The notes: a model not told the origin generated them from the letters alone. Positions 52,523-62,618 are shown, counted from the first letter of the stretch. The stretch: 64,000 nucleotides of DNA from Nostoc sp. UHCC 0702 (GCA_017164015.1 CP071065.1:1764501-1828500), one strand, 5' to 3'. Numbers and translations are program-made.

Positions 52523-52993
52523 TTAGCTTGCTTCTCCTGACAAAGTGCTTGTATCAGGAAGCAGTTCTAGGAATTTGTCAATGTCGTCAAAAATAGCTTG
52601 GTAGTTATTCAAAGCAACTAAATTGTTGCTATCTTTAGCAGCGCGATCGATTTTAATCAGGTGATTAAAGAAATCTTTTGTTATCTGACGTGCTGCGGGT
52701 TGAACCTTGGGTAAAAGATTGGGAGTGACATAACTCATACTCAACTTAGCTTCCGTAATGGGGCCATGTATAAAATTACTCACAAATATCCAGTCTTTTT
52801 TATCGATCAGGTCTCTCAATTCGTCAGCGCGATCGCGCACTGCTTTAATTTCAGGCACGTATGTCTGAATTTTTTGAAGTTGAGCTGTTGTATAAGTCGG
52901 AGGTGGAGCTGCGACGTTAGGGCCGCCACAACTGATGAGGAATGTGGCCAATAATACCAGGATTACCGAAAATATCGAGCGTTGACGCGCCAT
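52523..52993 (-). CDS. psbQ: Photosystem II protein PsbQ (CyanoQ) lipoprotein
   Basis: The 156-aa protein has a lipoprotein signal ending FLISCGG (Cys22) and a four-helix bundle, with helices LQKIQTYVPEIKAVRDRADE, LRDLIDKKDWIFVSNFIHGP and later KDFFNHLIKIDRAAKDSNNL, typical of CyanoQ. It binds the lumenal side of photosystem II and stabilises the oxygen-evolving complex. Length is normal. It anchors the window to an oxygenic phototroph. Confidence 0.92.
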   Translation of the reverse strand: MARQRSIFSVILVLLATFLISCGGPNVAAPPPTYTTAQLQKIQTYVPEIKAVRDRADELRDLIDKKDWIFVSNFIHGPITEAKLSMSYVTPNLLPKVQPAARQITKDFFNHLIKIDRAAKDSNNLVALNNYQAIFDDIDKFLELLPDTSTLSGEAS

Positions 52994-53565
52994 AAACAGA
53001 ATTTATTTGTTTGCCGATTACCAGTGTCATTTTAGATCGCTAGGGTAATTGTTCGTTCCTGTCAGCAAGAGAATTTGCCGAAAATCTTGTACTATACCGA
53101 ATATTTTTGAGAAAGTACAGAGTTAGGGGTGATTTTTGGAAAATTTTTAAGTATAATTACTTAAATACCTTTTTCCTATACATAAACCTTCGATGAGCAG
53201 TTTTTTAGCAGCTTTTAGTACGAATAATTGTCAGGGAAGTGTGATTTATGGTTGCGAAATCCAAAAGGGATTGATAAGCTGAAACACCAAGATTATAAGC
53301 CTTCTGGCGGTTTTTCTGTCGTCACATTTGAAAGCCGATATCATGTCTTGCCCATCGCTGATCAAAAAAACCTCACCCCCTTCCCCTCTCCTTGGTAAGG
53401 AGGGGGGTGCTGAAGGAGTTTGAATGTTTTAGTTACTGGATAAATTTTCTGTCCTTCCCCTTTTCTTGGTAAGGAGAGGGGTGCCGAAGGCGGGGTGAGG
53501 TTCAACGTCAATTATAAGTAATCATGCAGACTTGATATAACACCACAATTAGGAGTTTTTTTGTC
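52994..53565. other. Intergenic with inverted Nostoc-type repeats
   Basis: No gene. Two related units (CTCTCCTTGGTAAGGAGGGG at about 53,385 and TTTTCTTGGTAAGGAGAGGG at about 53,462) each form a small hairpin. The promoter of psbQ should lie near 53,000-53,100 but is not clear. Confidence 0.5.
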
Positions 53566-53994
53566 GTGAACGCATCTGAACAGGCAACTAACCTTGAACT
53601 CGCCAGCAAGATTGCTACGGTAGTTAATCTATTCAAATTCGAGTTTCCTGATGCCAAATCGGATCTCAAGCCTTGGAAGAATGACCCAGAAACAAGGGAA
53701 TTGGTTGATCCAGATTCCATAGATATTGGCTTTCACTTTCCTGGGATCAGTAAATCATGGCGTAGTCGCAGTGTTTTAATTCAAATCCGGTTTTATCAAG
53801 ATCCTATCAATAATTTACGCCGGGCGATCGGTATAGAGGTGGCTGGATTTGACCATCGCGGAGAGGCTTGGCGACTTTCTACGGTGGAAAACTGGAGCTT
53901 TTTCGGCGAATCTTTGCCTTCTCGTGAAGTGGGGGATAAGCTTAAGCAAGTTTGCCGGCAGATTTTAGAGGTATTTAATAAACAGAATAGTTAG
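53566..53994 (+). CDS. Conserved-looking hypothetical protein, 142 aa
   Basis: Starts GTG, 8 bases after AGGAG. Mixed alpha/beta, soluble, with DIGFHFPGISKSWRSRSVLI and AIGIEVAGFDHRGEAWRLST. I do not know the family. It stands alone upstream of the CRISPR array. Confidence 0.65.
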   Translation: MNASEQATNLELASKIATVVNLFKFEFPDAKSDLKPWKNDPETRELVDPDSIDIGFHFPGISKSWRSRSVLIQIRFYQDPINNLRRAIGIEVAGFDHRGEAWRLSTVENWSFFGESLPSREVGDKLKQVCRQILEVFNKQNS

Positions 53995-54131
53995 GAAATT
54001 TCAATTGCTGAATGTTGACTGATGATTGTGAACAGTAGAATATTTTTTATTTGGAAGTTCCTAAAACTTTGGCGTTACTAATTAATGCTATCGTACCCAA
54101 AAGCTTTTTGCAGGGCTGGTTTTATGGTTTG

Positions 54132-54830
54132 TTTTCAATCCCCTTGCGGGGTAGTAGGAAGTTGAAACTTAAAAGTCTGTCATCAAAAAGTAGCGAATAA
54201 AAGCGTTTCAATCCCCTTGCGGGGTAGTAGGAAGTTGAAACAGTAGCCAGGGTTTCAACTGTTCGGGAGCTTTTAGTTTCAATCCCCTTGCGGGGTAGTA
54301 GGAAGTTGAAACTTAAAAAATACTTGAACAAAATATCTAGTATAAACCGTTTCAATCCCCTTGCGGGGTAGTAGGAAGTTGAAACCTGGATGCGCTTTTC
54401 GTTTTCAGCAATTTGTTTTTGCAGGTTTCAATCCCCTTGCGGGGTAGTAGGAAGTTGAAACTCAAAGCATTTTATGGAAACAAGTGTACACGCTAAGTTT
54501 CAATCCCCTTGCGGGGTAGTAGGAAGTTGAAACTTTTCAACATCTATAGACCAAAAAGGCAATTCGCAGTTTCAATCCCCTTGCGGGGTAGTAGGAAGTT
54601 GAAACACGGTGAAATACCCATCCCTAACGTAGTTGTGAACGGTTGTTTCAATCCCCTTGCGGGGTAGTAGGAAGTTGAAACTTGATAAGCAGCTACAACA
54701 TGGTGACAGAAGATTTTCTGTTTCAATCCCCTTGCGGGGTAGTAGGAAGTTGAAACATTTACCATTTTTTTTTCTTTCATTCAAGCAAGATTTGTTTCAA
54801 TCCCCTTGCGGGGTAGTAGGAAGTTGAAAC
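54132..54830 (-). CRISPR. CRISPR array, 10 repeats and 9 spacers
   Basis: The 37-bp repeat starts GTTTCAATCCCC and ends GGAAGTTGAAAC on the plus strand. Spacers are 34-39 bp. All repeats are identical except the first (54,132), whose first base is T. Read on the minus strand the repeat has a CCCCGCAAGGGG hairpin followed by ATTGAAAC, the usual cyanobacterial 8-nt tag, so the crRNA strand is probably minus and the leader lies above 54,830. The degenerate repeat then sits at the old, leader-distal end. No cas gene is in the window. Confidence 0.97.
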
Positions 54831-55151
54831 TCTTTAGCCTGAAACTGTTACAGAACAAGGTTCCTGTAAGGGATTTTGGCGGGGGAGAAATTTTGGTTAT
54901 TTTCAGCCGCTGTTATTGCAAAATACTTGCATTTACTCTCACAACTGAAACGCTGTAATTATTGATTTGTCAAGGTTCTGGCGATTTTGGCGGGACTCCA
55001 GGGATTTTGCCCCCGCTTCGCCCTGCCAAACATCAAGCTGATTACATAATCATATAATGATTGTTAGTGATTGTCGAGTTTCTATGAACTAATGTAATAC
55101 CAATTTAAATAATCTTTGCCACACATGGATTAGTAGGGGCGTACAACTGTC
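54831..55151 (-). promoter_or_regulatory. Candidate CRISPR leader region
   Basis: The side of the array next to the newest repeat in the inferred orientation. It has no gene. GATTTTGGCGGG occurs twice (about 54,873 and 54,983) and may be part of the leader or of a duplicated repeat. Promoter boxes are not clear. Confidence 0.4.
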
Positions 55152-55354
55152 ATTGGTGTCAACTTAACGTAATAGTGATGTCCCGCAAGGAACTTAAGTT
55201 CCTTGCTAATAGCTAAAGTCATCTAATAGATGACTGAATATCCCCAAAAATCTTAGTCTACTTCAGTAGACCTTAGCTATGAGCCGCTTAATTTATTCCT
55301 AGGCGGGTAAGGAAGCGAACAGTTAAGCTATTTCTAGCTTAAGTTGACACCAAT
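55152..55354 (-). mobile_element. 203-bp inverted-repeat element (MITE-like), copy B
   Basis: Same family, length and ends as 16,761-16,963, opposite orientation. Flanks GTACAACTGTC and GTACAGCTGTA look like a diverged target duplication within a dispersed palindrome. The interior shares GGAACTTAAGTTCC and the GAAGTAGACTAA-like segment with copy A. The remaining 55,355-55,591 has no gene. Confidence 0.85.
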
Positions 55355-55591
55355 GTACAGCTGTACGCCCCTACAAGGTATCTGTTGCATTCTTTTTTCA
55401 AATTGGTATAACTTTTTCTCGTAAGAGGCTTCCAAATAAAAAAATACCCCACTGTCCACAGTCATCAGGAGCCAGTGCGTTGGGGAGCCAGCGCCGTGGG
55501 CGGGTTTCCCGACAGCCGCGCGACTGGCGTCCGGCGAGCCGCTCTTGTTGCAACTGGCGTTCATCAGTCATCAGTCATCAGTCATCGGTCA

Positions 55592-56968
55592 TCAGTTAAA
55601 TGTTAAATGTTTAAGAATCAAAGAGCAAACATCAGTCGCTGCAATTGAGTTTTGCTCGACTAAATGAGTTTGATGAGTGATAAATAAAGGCCCTTCCGCT
55701 GGAGAATTGGTAATGTGTCCGTGAGAACCACGCACTAGGGAAGCATCTAGAGGAATCACATCCATTAAATAGCGAAAACCCAATTGTTTCTTCAGCAATT
55801 TCAAAGCAACTTTTACCTGGGGAATTTTTAACTGGGGATCTAGGAAAAGTTCTACAGGATCGTAACCAGGTTTGCGGTGGATATCTACAGTTCTAGCAAA
55901 ATCAGGTGCTTTCGCATCATCAAGCCAATAATAATAGGTAAACCAAGCATCAGGCTGAGCGATCGCAACTAATTCACCTGCTCTATCATGATTAAGATGG
56001 TAGGCTTTCTTCCCCTCTTCATCTAATACCTGCGCTACCCCTTCAATTCCTGCTAAAATAGAGCGAACTTTGGGAATATACGCCGGATCATTCACATATA
56101 CATGAGCAATCTGATGATCGGCCACAGCAAAGGCAATGCTAGCACCAAAATCGAGCAATTCTCGCCCTAATTCTTCTCGCACAGCAATTAAATTATTTGC
56201 CCGTAGTACACGGTTTAAATCCACTGCTTTGGAGACTGGGGTAATACCATATTCAGAAAGAATAATTACTTGAGTATTACGTGCTTGATAATATTGAATT
56301 AATTCACCACAGACAGCATCAATTTCTTTTAAATCGGTTTGGATCTGTTTTTCCTCGTGACCAAATTTTTGCAGACAGTAATCTAAATGAGGCAGATAAA
56401 CTAATGATAATGTAGGGCTATAACGTTCTGAAATCCATTTGGCTGAATTGGCAATCCATTGGGTAGAAACAATTGAAGTATTTGGCCCCCAAAAGTTGAA
56501 TAAAGGGAATTCTCCTAAATCAGATTGTATTTGCGATCGCACATCACCAGGCTGTGTATAAATATCAGGTAATTTTCTGCCATCTGCCGGATACATCGGG
56601 CGTGGTGTAATGGCATAATCTGCTGAAGAATACATATTGTACCACCAAAAAAGGTTGGCACAAGTAAAGTTTGGATCGATAGATTTAGCAATTTCCCAAA
56701 CTTTTGTAGCCTGTACTAGTTTATTAGATTGCCGCCAAAACTTCACTTCACATTCATCACGAAAATACCAACCATTAGCAACAATTCCATGTTCATCAGG
56801 CAATTTTCCTGTTAAATAAGTAGCCTGAACAGAACAAGTTACAGCAGGTAATACTGGTGCAATGGGTACTACTCGCCCTTTAGCAGCCCAAGAAGATAAA
56901 AACGGCGTGTTTTTTCCTAGTAAACTGGGTGTTAATCCTACAACATTGAGAACAACCGTTTTCTGCAT
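55592..56968 (-). CDS. eboF: EboF-type nucleotide pyrophosphatase/phosphodiesterase-like protein
   Basis: This 458-aa protein belongs to the alkaline-phosphatase/NPP superfamily: LNVVGLTPSLLGKNTPFLSS, PAVTCSVQATYLTGKLPDEH (nucleophile Thr), SLVYLPHLDYCLQKFG (metal Asp/His), VIILSEYGITPV and RGSHGH. In the ebo cluster this protein accompanies EboE and EboC, which help move scytonemin-like precursors to the periplasm. It has no signal peptide. It starts 15 bp after the eboE stop, so the two are cotranscribed. Catalysis is inferred from the motifs. Confidence 0.85.
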   Translation of the reverse strand: MQKTVVLNVVGLTPSLLGKNTPFLSSWAAKGRVVPIAPVLPAVTCSVQATYLTGKLPDEHGIVANGWYFRDECEVKFWRQSNKLVQATKVWEIAKSIDPNFTCANLFWWYNMYSSADYAITPRPMYPADGRKLPDIYTQPGDVRSQIQSDLGEFPLFNFWGPNTSIVSTQWIANSAKWISERYSPTLSLVYLPHLDYCLQKFGHEEKQIQTDLKEIDAVCGELIQYYQARNTQVIILSEYGITPVSKAVDLNRVLRANNLIAVREELGRELLDFGASIAFAVADHQIAHVYVNDPAYIPKVRSILAGIEGVAQVLDEEGKKAYHLNHDRAGELVAIAQPDAWFTYYYWLDDAKAPDFARTVDIHRKPGYDPVELFLDPQLKIPQVKVALKLLKKQLGFRYLMDVIPLDASLVRGSHGHITNSPAEGPLFITHQTHLVEQNSIAATDVCSLILKHLTFN

Positions 56969-56983
56969 AAACTTAATCTCCTT

Positions 56984-58210
56984 TTAATTGGCTGCTAGCG
57001 TTGTTAATACCCACTCATATTCTCGCTGAATTGAAGTTAGTAAATCTATCTTCATTTCTGGTGGTAAGACATCCCAGGTGTAAGTCTCAATTTCTAGATG
57101 TTGGCAAGCATTATTTGTCTGGAGTAAATGTAAAACAGTCGCAATATCATCTTGGGTAGATTCCAAAATCTGATAATCACGAATAAAAATTGGTACATGA
57201 AAGTGAGTACGCCATTCTTCAGCTACAGATTGTTCTAAATGTGGTAGTGCAGTGACTAAATCAGGATAGTGATGTAGTGTCCCGTCGCTTTGACGTTCTA
57301 TTACTTGGTGAAGATAAGTAGATTCAGCAAAAGGATGTAAGCGTTCAACTATTAAGCTACGTTTTTCAACTTCAGCAGGTAGTTTTACTTGAATGGCTGC
57401 ACTGATTTGAATCTTGCCAATTTTGATTCCTGCTGATTGCAAACGCGCAAATACAGACTTTGGTTCTTCATATTCAACTGAGAAATGACATGTATCATAG
57501 CAAATACGCACATGTTCTAGCAATTTAGTTTCTGCTAAAGTCTGTTGAATATTTAATTTTTCTGATAAGTAATTACCACCAATTAGTAATAACCAATTTT
57601 GATAAAAATCAATGACTTCCGATGTCTTCTCAATTAATCCGTCTGGTTCAGGTTCTAAATCAATATGGAGTAACTTGCCTGTTTCATCGCGGATGCGAAT
57701 CATTTCAGCTACAACTAATGCTAGGTTAATACAGCTATTTTTGAAAACGGTTTCAGAAGTTGCTTGGTCTGCTTGCCACCAAGGTTTATAAGATAGAGGC
57801 AGTGTAGAAATTCCACCAGTTAGCCCTGTTGGTAAGAGAGTTGCTAAAATTTGTGTCAAGTTTAATGTATAATCCAGCCGTTCTTGTTTTGACCAATCTG
57901 GTGCATAAACTTGGTCTTTTACTACCTGCCGATGAAATCCCCCATAAGGAAAGCCATTTAGGGTAAAAACATATAAATCTTGCTCAGTTAGCCACTCTTG
58001 AAATTGAGCTAAGTTATTACTTTCTAAAAGTTCTTTTGCAGCTACATCTGCTAATCTCAAGCCAATGCCAAAGGGTGCTTCTGGTGATAAACGTGATTTG
58101 AGATTGGGAAGATATTTTTTTAAGTTGGCAAAAACTTCTGACCAGGTTTCTCCTGGGTGAATGTTGGTACAATATGTTAAGTGAATGTTGCTGTCTGTTG
58201 TAATTTTCAT
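56984..58210 (-). CDS. eboE: Metabolite traffic protein EboE
   Basis: The 408-aa TIM-barrel protein of the xylose-isomerase-like fold has HLTYCTNIHPGETWSEVFAN and VFTLNGFPYGGFHRQVVKDQ, with the metal-type segments LLHIDLEPEPDGL, VRICYDTCHFSVEYEEP and IGKIQISAAIQV. These patterns are characteristic of EboE. Required with other Ebo proteins for precursor export in scytonemin producers; the reaction is unknown. Overlapping frames in the region are shadows. Confidence 0.88.
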   Translation of the reverse strand: MKITTDSNIHLTYCTNIHPGETWSEVFANLKKYLPNLKSRLSPEAPFGIGLRLADVAAKELLESNNLAQFQEWLTEQDLYVFTLNGFPYGGFHRQVVKDQVYAPDWSKQERLDYTLNLTQILATLLPTGLTGGISTLPLSYKPWWQADQATSETVFKNSCINLALVVAEMIRIRDETGKLLHIDLEPEPDGLIEKTSEVIDFYQNWLLLIGGNYLSEKLNIQQTLAETKLLEHVRICYDTCHFSVEYEEPKSVFARLQSAGIKIGKIQISAAIQVKLPAEVEKRSLIVERLHPFAESTYLHQVIERQSDGTLHHYPDLVTALPHLEQSVAEEWRTHFHVPIFIRDYQILESTQDDIATVLHLLQTNNACQHLEIETYTWDVLPPEMKIDLLTSIQREYEWVLTTLAAN

Positions 58211-58283
58211 GATTAATTTTCACGCAGAGGCGCGGAGGCGCAGAGAGGATATGAGTTTTATTAGAGGATGTTTAAAAAGTATT

Positions 58284-58403
58284 AGGCGAATAGAATTCGC
58301 TACTACACAAACGCGCGTCCGCCTACGCGGACTAATGAAAAATCAAGGTTTTTAAACCCACGAAGGTGGGTTTTGTCTGTGTAGCTGCGACTTATAGTCG
58401 CCA
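58284..58403. mobile_element. Small inverted-repeat element, copy 1
   Basis: AGGCGAATAGAATTCGCTAC at the left pairs with the end TGCGACTTATAGTCGCC at the right; both ends are themselves near-palindromes. The interior has AAACCCACGAAGGTGGGTTT. A longer relative lies at 62,932. It sits between eboC and eboE. Confidence 0.65.
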
Positions 58404-58422
58404 AGGCTTTCTTAGGGTGATT

Positions 58423-59352
58423 TTAAGTAACTGCGAATAATTGTGCTAATTTCATGGAAACTGGGAGTAAAATTAGCACTAATAAACCGTAATATAAACC
58501 AGCGAAACCTGCTGCAATTGTTGCATCTAAAATAATTAGAGATAACACGCCTACTTTCACCGCAGTTCGGATTTTTTCGGGTATCGGTTCACGCGCAGCT
58601 TTCACAAAATTAGGTAAGACTCGGATAGCTAATAAAACCGCAAATGGTAAGGCTGTAATTACTGCATAGTCTGCTATAAATCCCAAGGCTAAAACTGCTG
58701 TCAACACCATCCCAATTAAGAGTAGTGCTAGTACTCCTGTAATCTTTTTGCCTCCATGAACTTCTCCTTGACTAATTGCGGTGATTGCAGCAATATAAAG
58801 AACAGGAATCAGGGCTAAATACCAACGTTCTGAAACGATCGCAGGTACTGCACTGACACCCAATAATAAGTTACAACCACGACACAAACCCATATTCAGC
58901 GGCCCAAAAAAAGCATGATGCTTGGCGATCGCGTCATAAAATAAAGCTGCAAAAGTAATAACTATAGCTATGGTGGCGCTCAACCAAGATACTTGAAAAG
59001 CTGCAAAAATGCCGATGGCAAACAGCAAACTACCCAATAAAGTAGCATTCTGACGAGACACGCGATCGCTGGGAATTGGTCTATTTGGTCGCTCTTTTGC
59101 ATCCAATTCTGCGTCGAAAACATCGTTAAAAACGATACCACCACCGTATAAACCAGTTGTCGCCAATAATAACCAGCCTAAAGGAATTAAAGTGGCAAAA
59201 CTTCCTTGTCCATTGATTAATTCATCAAAAATAATTCCACCAGAAGCAGCAAAACCAACAAGAATATCTGCCCAAGCGGTAACAATATTAGCAGGACGCA
59301 TCAATTCTAAATAACCGCGCCAGTGTTGAAAATTCCAGCTTGTAATATTCAC
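58423..59352 (-). CDS. eboC: UbiA-like membrane prenyltransferase EboC
   Basis: The 309-aa protein has eight to nine membrane helices. The first Asp-rich motif is NDVFDAELDAKERPNRPI and the second region is YDAIAKHHAFFGPLNMGLCR. This fits the UbiA superfamily, and the CRGCNLLLG stretch is typical of the EboC branch. It may prenylate an aromatic carrier used in metabolite export. Upstream gap to the ferritin-like gene is 264 bp and gene-free. Confidence 0.88.
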   Translation of the reverse strand: MNITSWNFQHWRGYLELMRPANIVTAWADILVGFAASGGIIFDELINGQGSFATLIPLGWLLLATTGLYGGGIVFNDVFDAELDAKERPNRPIPSDRVSRQNATLLGSLLFAIGIFAAFQVSWLSATIAIVITFAALFYDAIAKHHAFFGPLNMGLCRGCNLLLGVSAVPAIVSERWYLALIPVLYIAAITAISQGEVHGGKKITGVLALLLIGMVLTAVLALGFIADYAVITALPFAVLLAIRVLPNFVKAAREPIPEKIRTAVKVGVLSLIILDATIAAGFAGLYYGLLVLILLPVSMKLAQLFAVT

Positions 59353-59616
59353 TGGTCTATCTCCTTTAGTATTTACGCCTACCTGATTTAAAATACTTAG
59401 TGCCTTAGTGCCTTGGTGGTAAAATTATTGAACCACAAAAGACACTAAGACACAAAGAGTTTTCATTGATTCTGAGTACGTAGTTAATGATGCTTACTTA
59501 TATAGTTACACATCATCTCTTGAATTTTAGGAACTCCCAAAAAAAAATATCCCTCTATTCACAGTCATCGGTCAGCAACTTCAACCGAAATAATTGATCT
59601 TTTGGAGTTCCCTTAA

Positions 59617-60669
59617 CTAAACATTCACCGCTGCGTATTCAAATGCAGGTGCTACTTGCTTGCCTAAACTAGGATCTGTAATTTCCACCATTTCCTGTGC
59701 TTGCAGCTTCAGTTCATACATTAAACCCATGACAGTGTTCAAGTACTGCGGTTCACCATTGAAGGTTCTGTGCAAACCGTTGAGGAGATTTGTGTAGGAG
59801 TAGTTAAACTGATCCACCAAGCGCAAGGCTCTACTGCCTTTTGGATAATACTGAGTTTTAGAGTTCTCCACTAACTGCCAAATCCCATCCTCTTCTAAGG
59901 GTATAGGCTCACCACTATATGAATATCCTTCCTTAACTGTGGAATCTTTTTGTAGGCGGCGACCGTGATATATCTCTGCAAAACGGTAGTAGTGAGCATA
60001 TGCCCCTTCTGGATCTAGAGGGCTATTATGTGTACCCTCACCTTGCTCTACAATGATTGTTAAAGCATTCACAGCCTCGTCTAAGTTGGTGACAGCAAAC
60101 AGTTGATCCTGGGAAAACCATTGCTCGTTGACGACTTGCCGATTGGGATTTCCTTTAATGCAATGTGTCCCCAATTCTTTAAGTTTGTCGATAATTGCTT
60201 GGTAAAATTGACCGATAGTTGCATACTCCTGTGTTCCCAGGAACATGAAATTAGGCCTAACTGGGAAATTAATCGGATCTTCTGGTTCTTCGATCCGCAT
60301 AAAGGTATTTTTCAATACTTCTTTGGAGAGCGGCTTTAGTCCCACAATCAAATCATTACCGATATTCATTGGCAAGTTACCGGGGTAGCTGGGAATGAAT
60401 TTTGGGTGGTTGAGGTCAGGATGACCGCCGATCGCATTCAGGACATTAGCAGCTATGGTCATATGTAGCATTTCTTCACGCACTATTGACAAAATAATGC
60501 GAACAACCTCTTGATTGCGACCGGGTTTGATGGAGTATAAGGCAGTCAGGTAGGGGGGAATGGTAGCATGTTCTAACCTGATGGCTGACTGGAGGTATTG
60601 GTACAGTTCAGCAGTGTTAGTTTTAGAACGGATTTCTTGAATGATTTCGGCGCGGAGTTTCAGCATCAA
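59617..60669 (-). CDS. Ferritin-like iminophenylpyruvate-dimer-synthase-type protein (VioB C-terminal half)
   Basis: The 350-aa protein has the helical ferritin-like domain of VioB/RebD/StaD: AIRLEHATIPPYLTALYSIK, SIVREEMLHMTIAANVLNAI, GGHP and, later, EGTHNSPLDP and AHYYRFAEI. VioB dimerises the imine of indole- or phenylpyruvate in violacein-type pathways. Here it is a separate gene starting 8 bp after its partner's stop. With that partner (646 aa) the total is 996 aa, matching the about 1,000 aa of single-chain VioB. Product in this organism is unknown. Confidence 0.8.
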   Translation of the reverse strand: MMLKLRAEIIQEIRSKTNTAELYQYLQSAIRLEHATIPPYLTALYSIKPGRNQEVVRIILSIVREEMLHMTIAANVLNAIGGHPDLNHPKFIPSYPGNLPMNIGNDLIVGLKPLSKEVLKNTFMRIEEPEDPINFPVRPNFMFLGTQEYATIGQFYQAIIDKLKELGTHCIKGNPNRQVVNEQWFSQDQLFAVTNLDEAVNALTIIVEQGEGTHNSPLDPEGAYAHYYRFAEIYHGRRLQKDSTVKEGYSYSGEPIPLEEDGIWQLVENSKTQYYPKGSRALRLVDQFNYSYTNLLNGLHRTFNGEPQYLNTVMGLMYELKLQAQEMVEITDPSLGKQVAPAFEYAAVNV

Positions 60670-60677
60670 ATTCTCCT

Positions 60678-62618
60678 TCAGGTGCGATCGCTGTTGATTT
60701 TTCGGGCTGCTTTAAAGCTTTGGTAGAATTGGGCCTTGGCACCAAGGTCTTCAATTTCCTCAATCTCGACAGGTGGTGCTGACACCAATGCTTCTTTTGA
60801 ATCTACCTTTGGCTGCTGCCAAGAAAGCTTCTGTTCACCGTAGACTAAGGCGTAACTACCATCTGGTGTTTTCTGACGCAACCATTTGAGAATAGTCTCT
60901 TGCTTGGGGTGGGATAAATCGCGGGTAACGGGCATAAAATTGGGATTACTGGGATCTAGAGAAAAAGCCAGTTCCAGAATGGCGCGGTGTTCCTTCACTG
61001 ACTCATAGTCACCGAGGTTCACCAATCTCTTACTCATAATCGGATAGAGATTGCTGTATTGTTGGAGGATTGGCTGAATGTGTTCGATCCATGTGGGTTG
61101 TTCGGGAACCACATACTCGTCGTGCAGCAGCAGATAGATAAAATCGAATTGCTGTTGTTGTCCTTCAATTTGCCCTTCTAGTTGGTATTGAATCATGTAG
61201 ACTTGACCATCTAGATACTTGCGGGGATTATTAGGATTAGTGGTAACGATGGTCAACTCAGCTTTGCCGTCAGCATCTGTACTCAAACTGGTAGGAAAGG
61301 AAACCGCTGAGGCTGGCGTATTAATCACAGGGATGGTGGCTTTGGGAGGTTTTGGATCTGTTGGTCGCCCGCCTCCTTGGCCTGGAAGTGGGGGTAAAAC
61401 AGCAGCCGTTATTTTGGTGTCAGTCAACGGTTTACCGTAGCCCACAGCAAACAAGTTAGTTTGCACTGTCTCTCCCGGTTCGACTCGGTGAACAAAATTA
61501 TCAGCACGAATTAGTAAACCGTTCACACTCTCTCGAATGGCTACTACCCCATTGGTTCTATTGCTCATCTTAATCAGGGCGAGGGGCTTGTTTTGAATTG
61601 ACTCAAATACCTCTGGCTGCAATTTCACAGCCCAAATTCCAGAGGTTTGACGCAGCCAGTCTTGTTCACGGTAGGGGATTGTTGTACCCAGTGCAATAAA
61701 ATCGCTATTTTTGCTGACTTGCCCAGACTCTTTGGTATTTTCGTCTGTAAGTACCGCCAACTGAAGATCGTTAATGTTTTTCAGACTTCCATAGCCATCG
61801 ATGAGGGGTAAAGCATTGGCAAAATCGGCGAATACTGTTTTTGTGTCTTCGTCTACACGACAATCGAAGAAGTTAATATTATCGGCTGTTCTTTCGCCGT
61901 TGAGAGGAACCATACGCCGACCGAGAACAAAAGAGCGGGGTTCATTGGGTCTATAGGGGGCGATCGCACCAATAACTGTACCAATGGTGAAACGATTGGA
62001 GGTACTGTTTGTACTATAGCCGAAAGTAGCCAGCCGTATTGATAGTAACCCGTCGCTAATTGCTGCCTTGAGTTCTTTTAAAAAGCGAGAGTTGTGTAAG
62101 TTATCGCCCCATTCTAAATCGGTGAGTACCGATTGGAAACTAGCCGAGGCAGTCTGATCTCCTGGAGATGCGCCTTCCTGACGACCAAATAAGATGTCTC
62201 GAAAGGCGGCTGGCTGGAAATTAGCAGTTAGCAAATGAGGTATCTTACCGTCGGTGAGTCGAATTTTCAACCCCCAAATCTGCGAGGCTAGCTGCCATTG
62301 CGGATCAAGATCTACTAACTTACCACCAACGCGATCGTTAGAACCGTCGATGAAAAGACCGACTGCTGGATCAACAGTGGCATCTGTGGTACCGCTACCA
62401 TCTTGGTAGTGAACAGATTGCACTTTGCAGTTGATTAAACGGTACGCCCCAGAGCCAATTGGATTCCACCAACCGTTGGCCACATTTCCTTGCTGGAAGT
62501 TTTGAAACCGCTCCTCAAACGTTGCATTATCGAAGTGGCGAACATCATTATTGACAGTTGAGACATCTGCTTGGAAGTCGCCTGCAAATGTCAGCCGCAG
62601 GTTATCTAAATAACTCAT
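60678..62618 (-). CDS. VioB-like N-terminal-half protein, 646 aa
   Basis: The N-terminus YLDNLRLTFAGDFQADVSTV and the blocks ASQIWGLKIRLTDGKIPHLL, LATFGYSTNSTSNRFTIGTV, and APYRPNEPRSFVLGRRM follow the pattern I recall from the first part of VioB/RebD-type proteins. The C-terminal part includes a Pro/Gly-rich linker (LPPLPGQGGGRPTDPKPPKA), an Ig-like beta segment and a helical end. There is no signal peptide. It is cotranscribed with the ferritin-like gene. The VioB relation is an inference and weaker in the middle than at the N-terminus. Confidence 0.6.
   Translation of the reverse strand: MSYLDNLRLTFAGDFQADVSTVNNDVRHFDNATFEERFQNFQQGNVANGWWNPIGSGAYRLINCKVQSVHYQDGSGTTDATVDPAVGLFIDGSNDRVGGKLVDLDPQWQLASQIWGLKIRLTDGKIPHLLTANFQPAAFRDILFGRQEGASPGDQTASASFQSVLTDLEWGDNLHNSRFLKELKAAISDGLLSIRLATFGYSTNSTSNRFTIGTVIGAIAPYRPNEPRSFVLGRRMVPLNGERTADNINFFDCRVDEDTKTVFADFANALPLIDGYGSLKNINDLQLAVLTDENTKESGQVSKNSDFIALGTTIPYREQDWLRQTSGIWAVKLQPEVFESIQNKPLALIKMSNRTNGVVAIRESVNGLLIRADNFVHRVEPGETVQTNLFAVGYGKPLTDTKITAAVLPPLPGQGGGRPTDPKPPKATIPVINTPASAVSFPTSLSTDADGKAELTIVTTNPNNPRKYLDGQVYMIQYQLEGQIEGQQQQFDFIYLLLHDEYVVPEQPTWIEHIQPILQQYSNLYPIMSKRLVNLGDYESVKEHRAILELAFSLDPSNPNFMPVTRDLSHPKQETILKWLRQKTPDGSYALVYGEQKLSWQQPKVDSKEALVSAPPVEIEEIEDLGAKAQFYQSFKAARKINSDRT

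Noticed and set aside
54122..54784. Minus-strand frames across the CRISPR array
   Set aside because: They are translated repeats (FNFLLPRKGIE).
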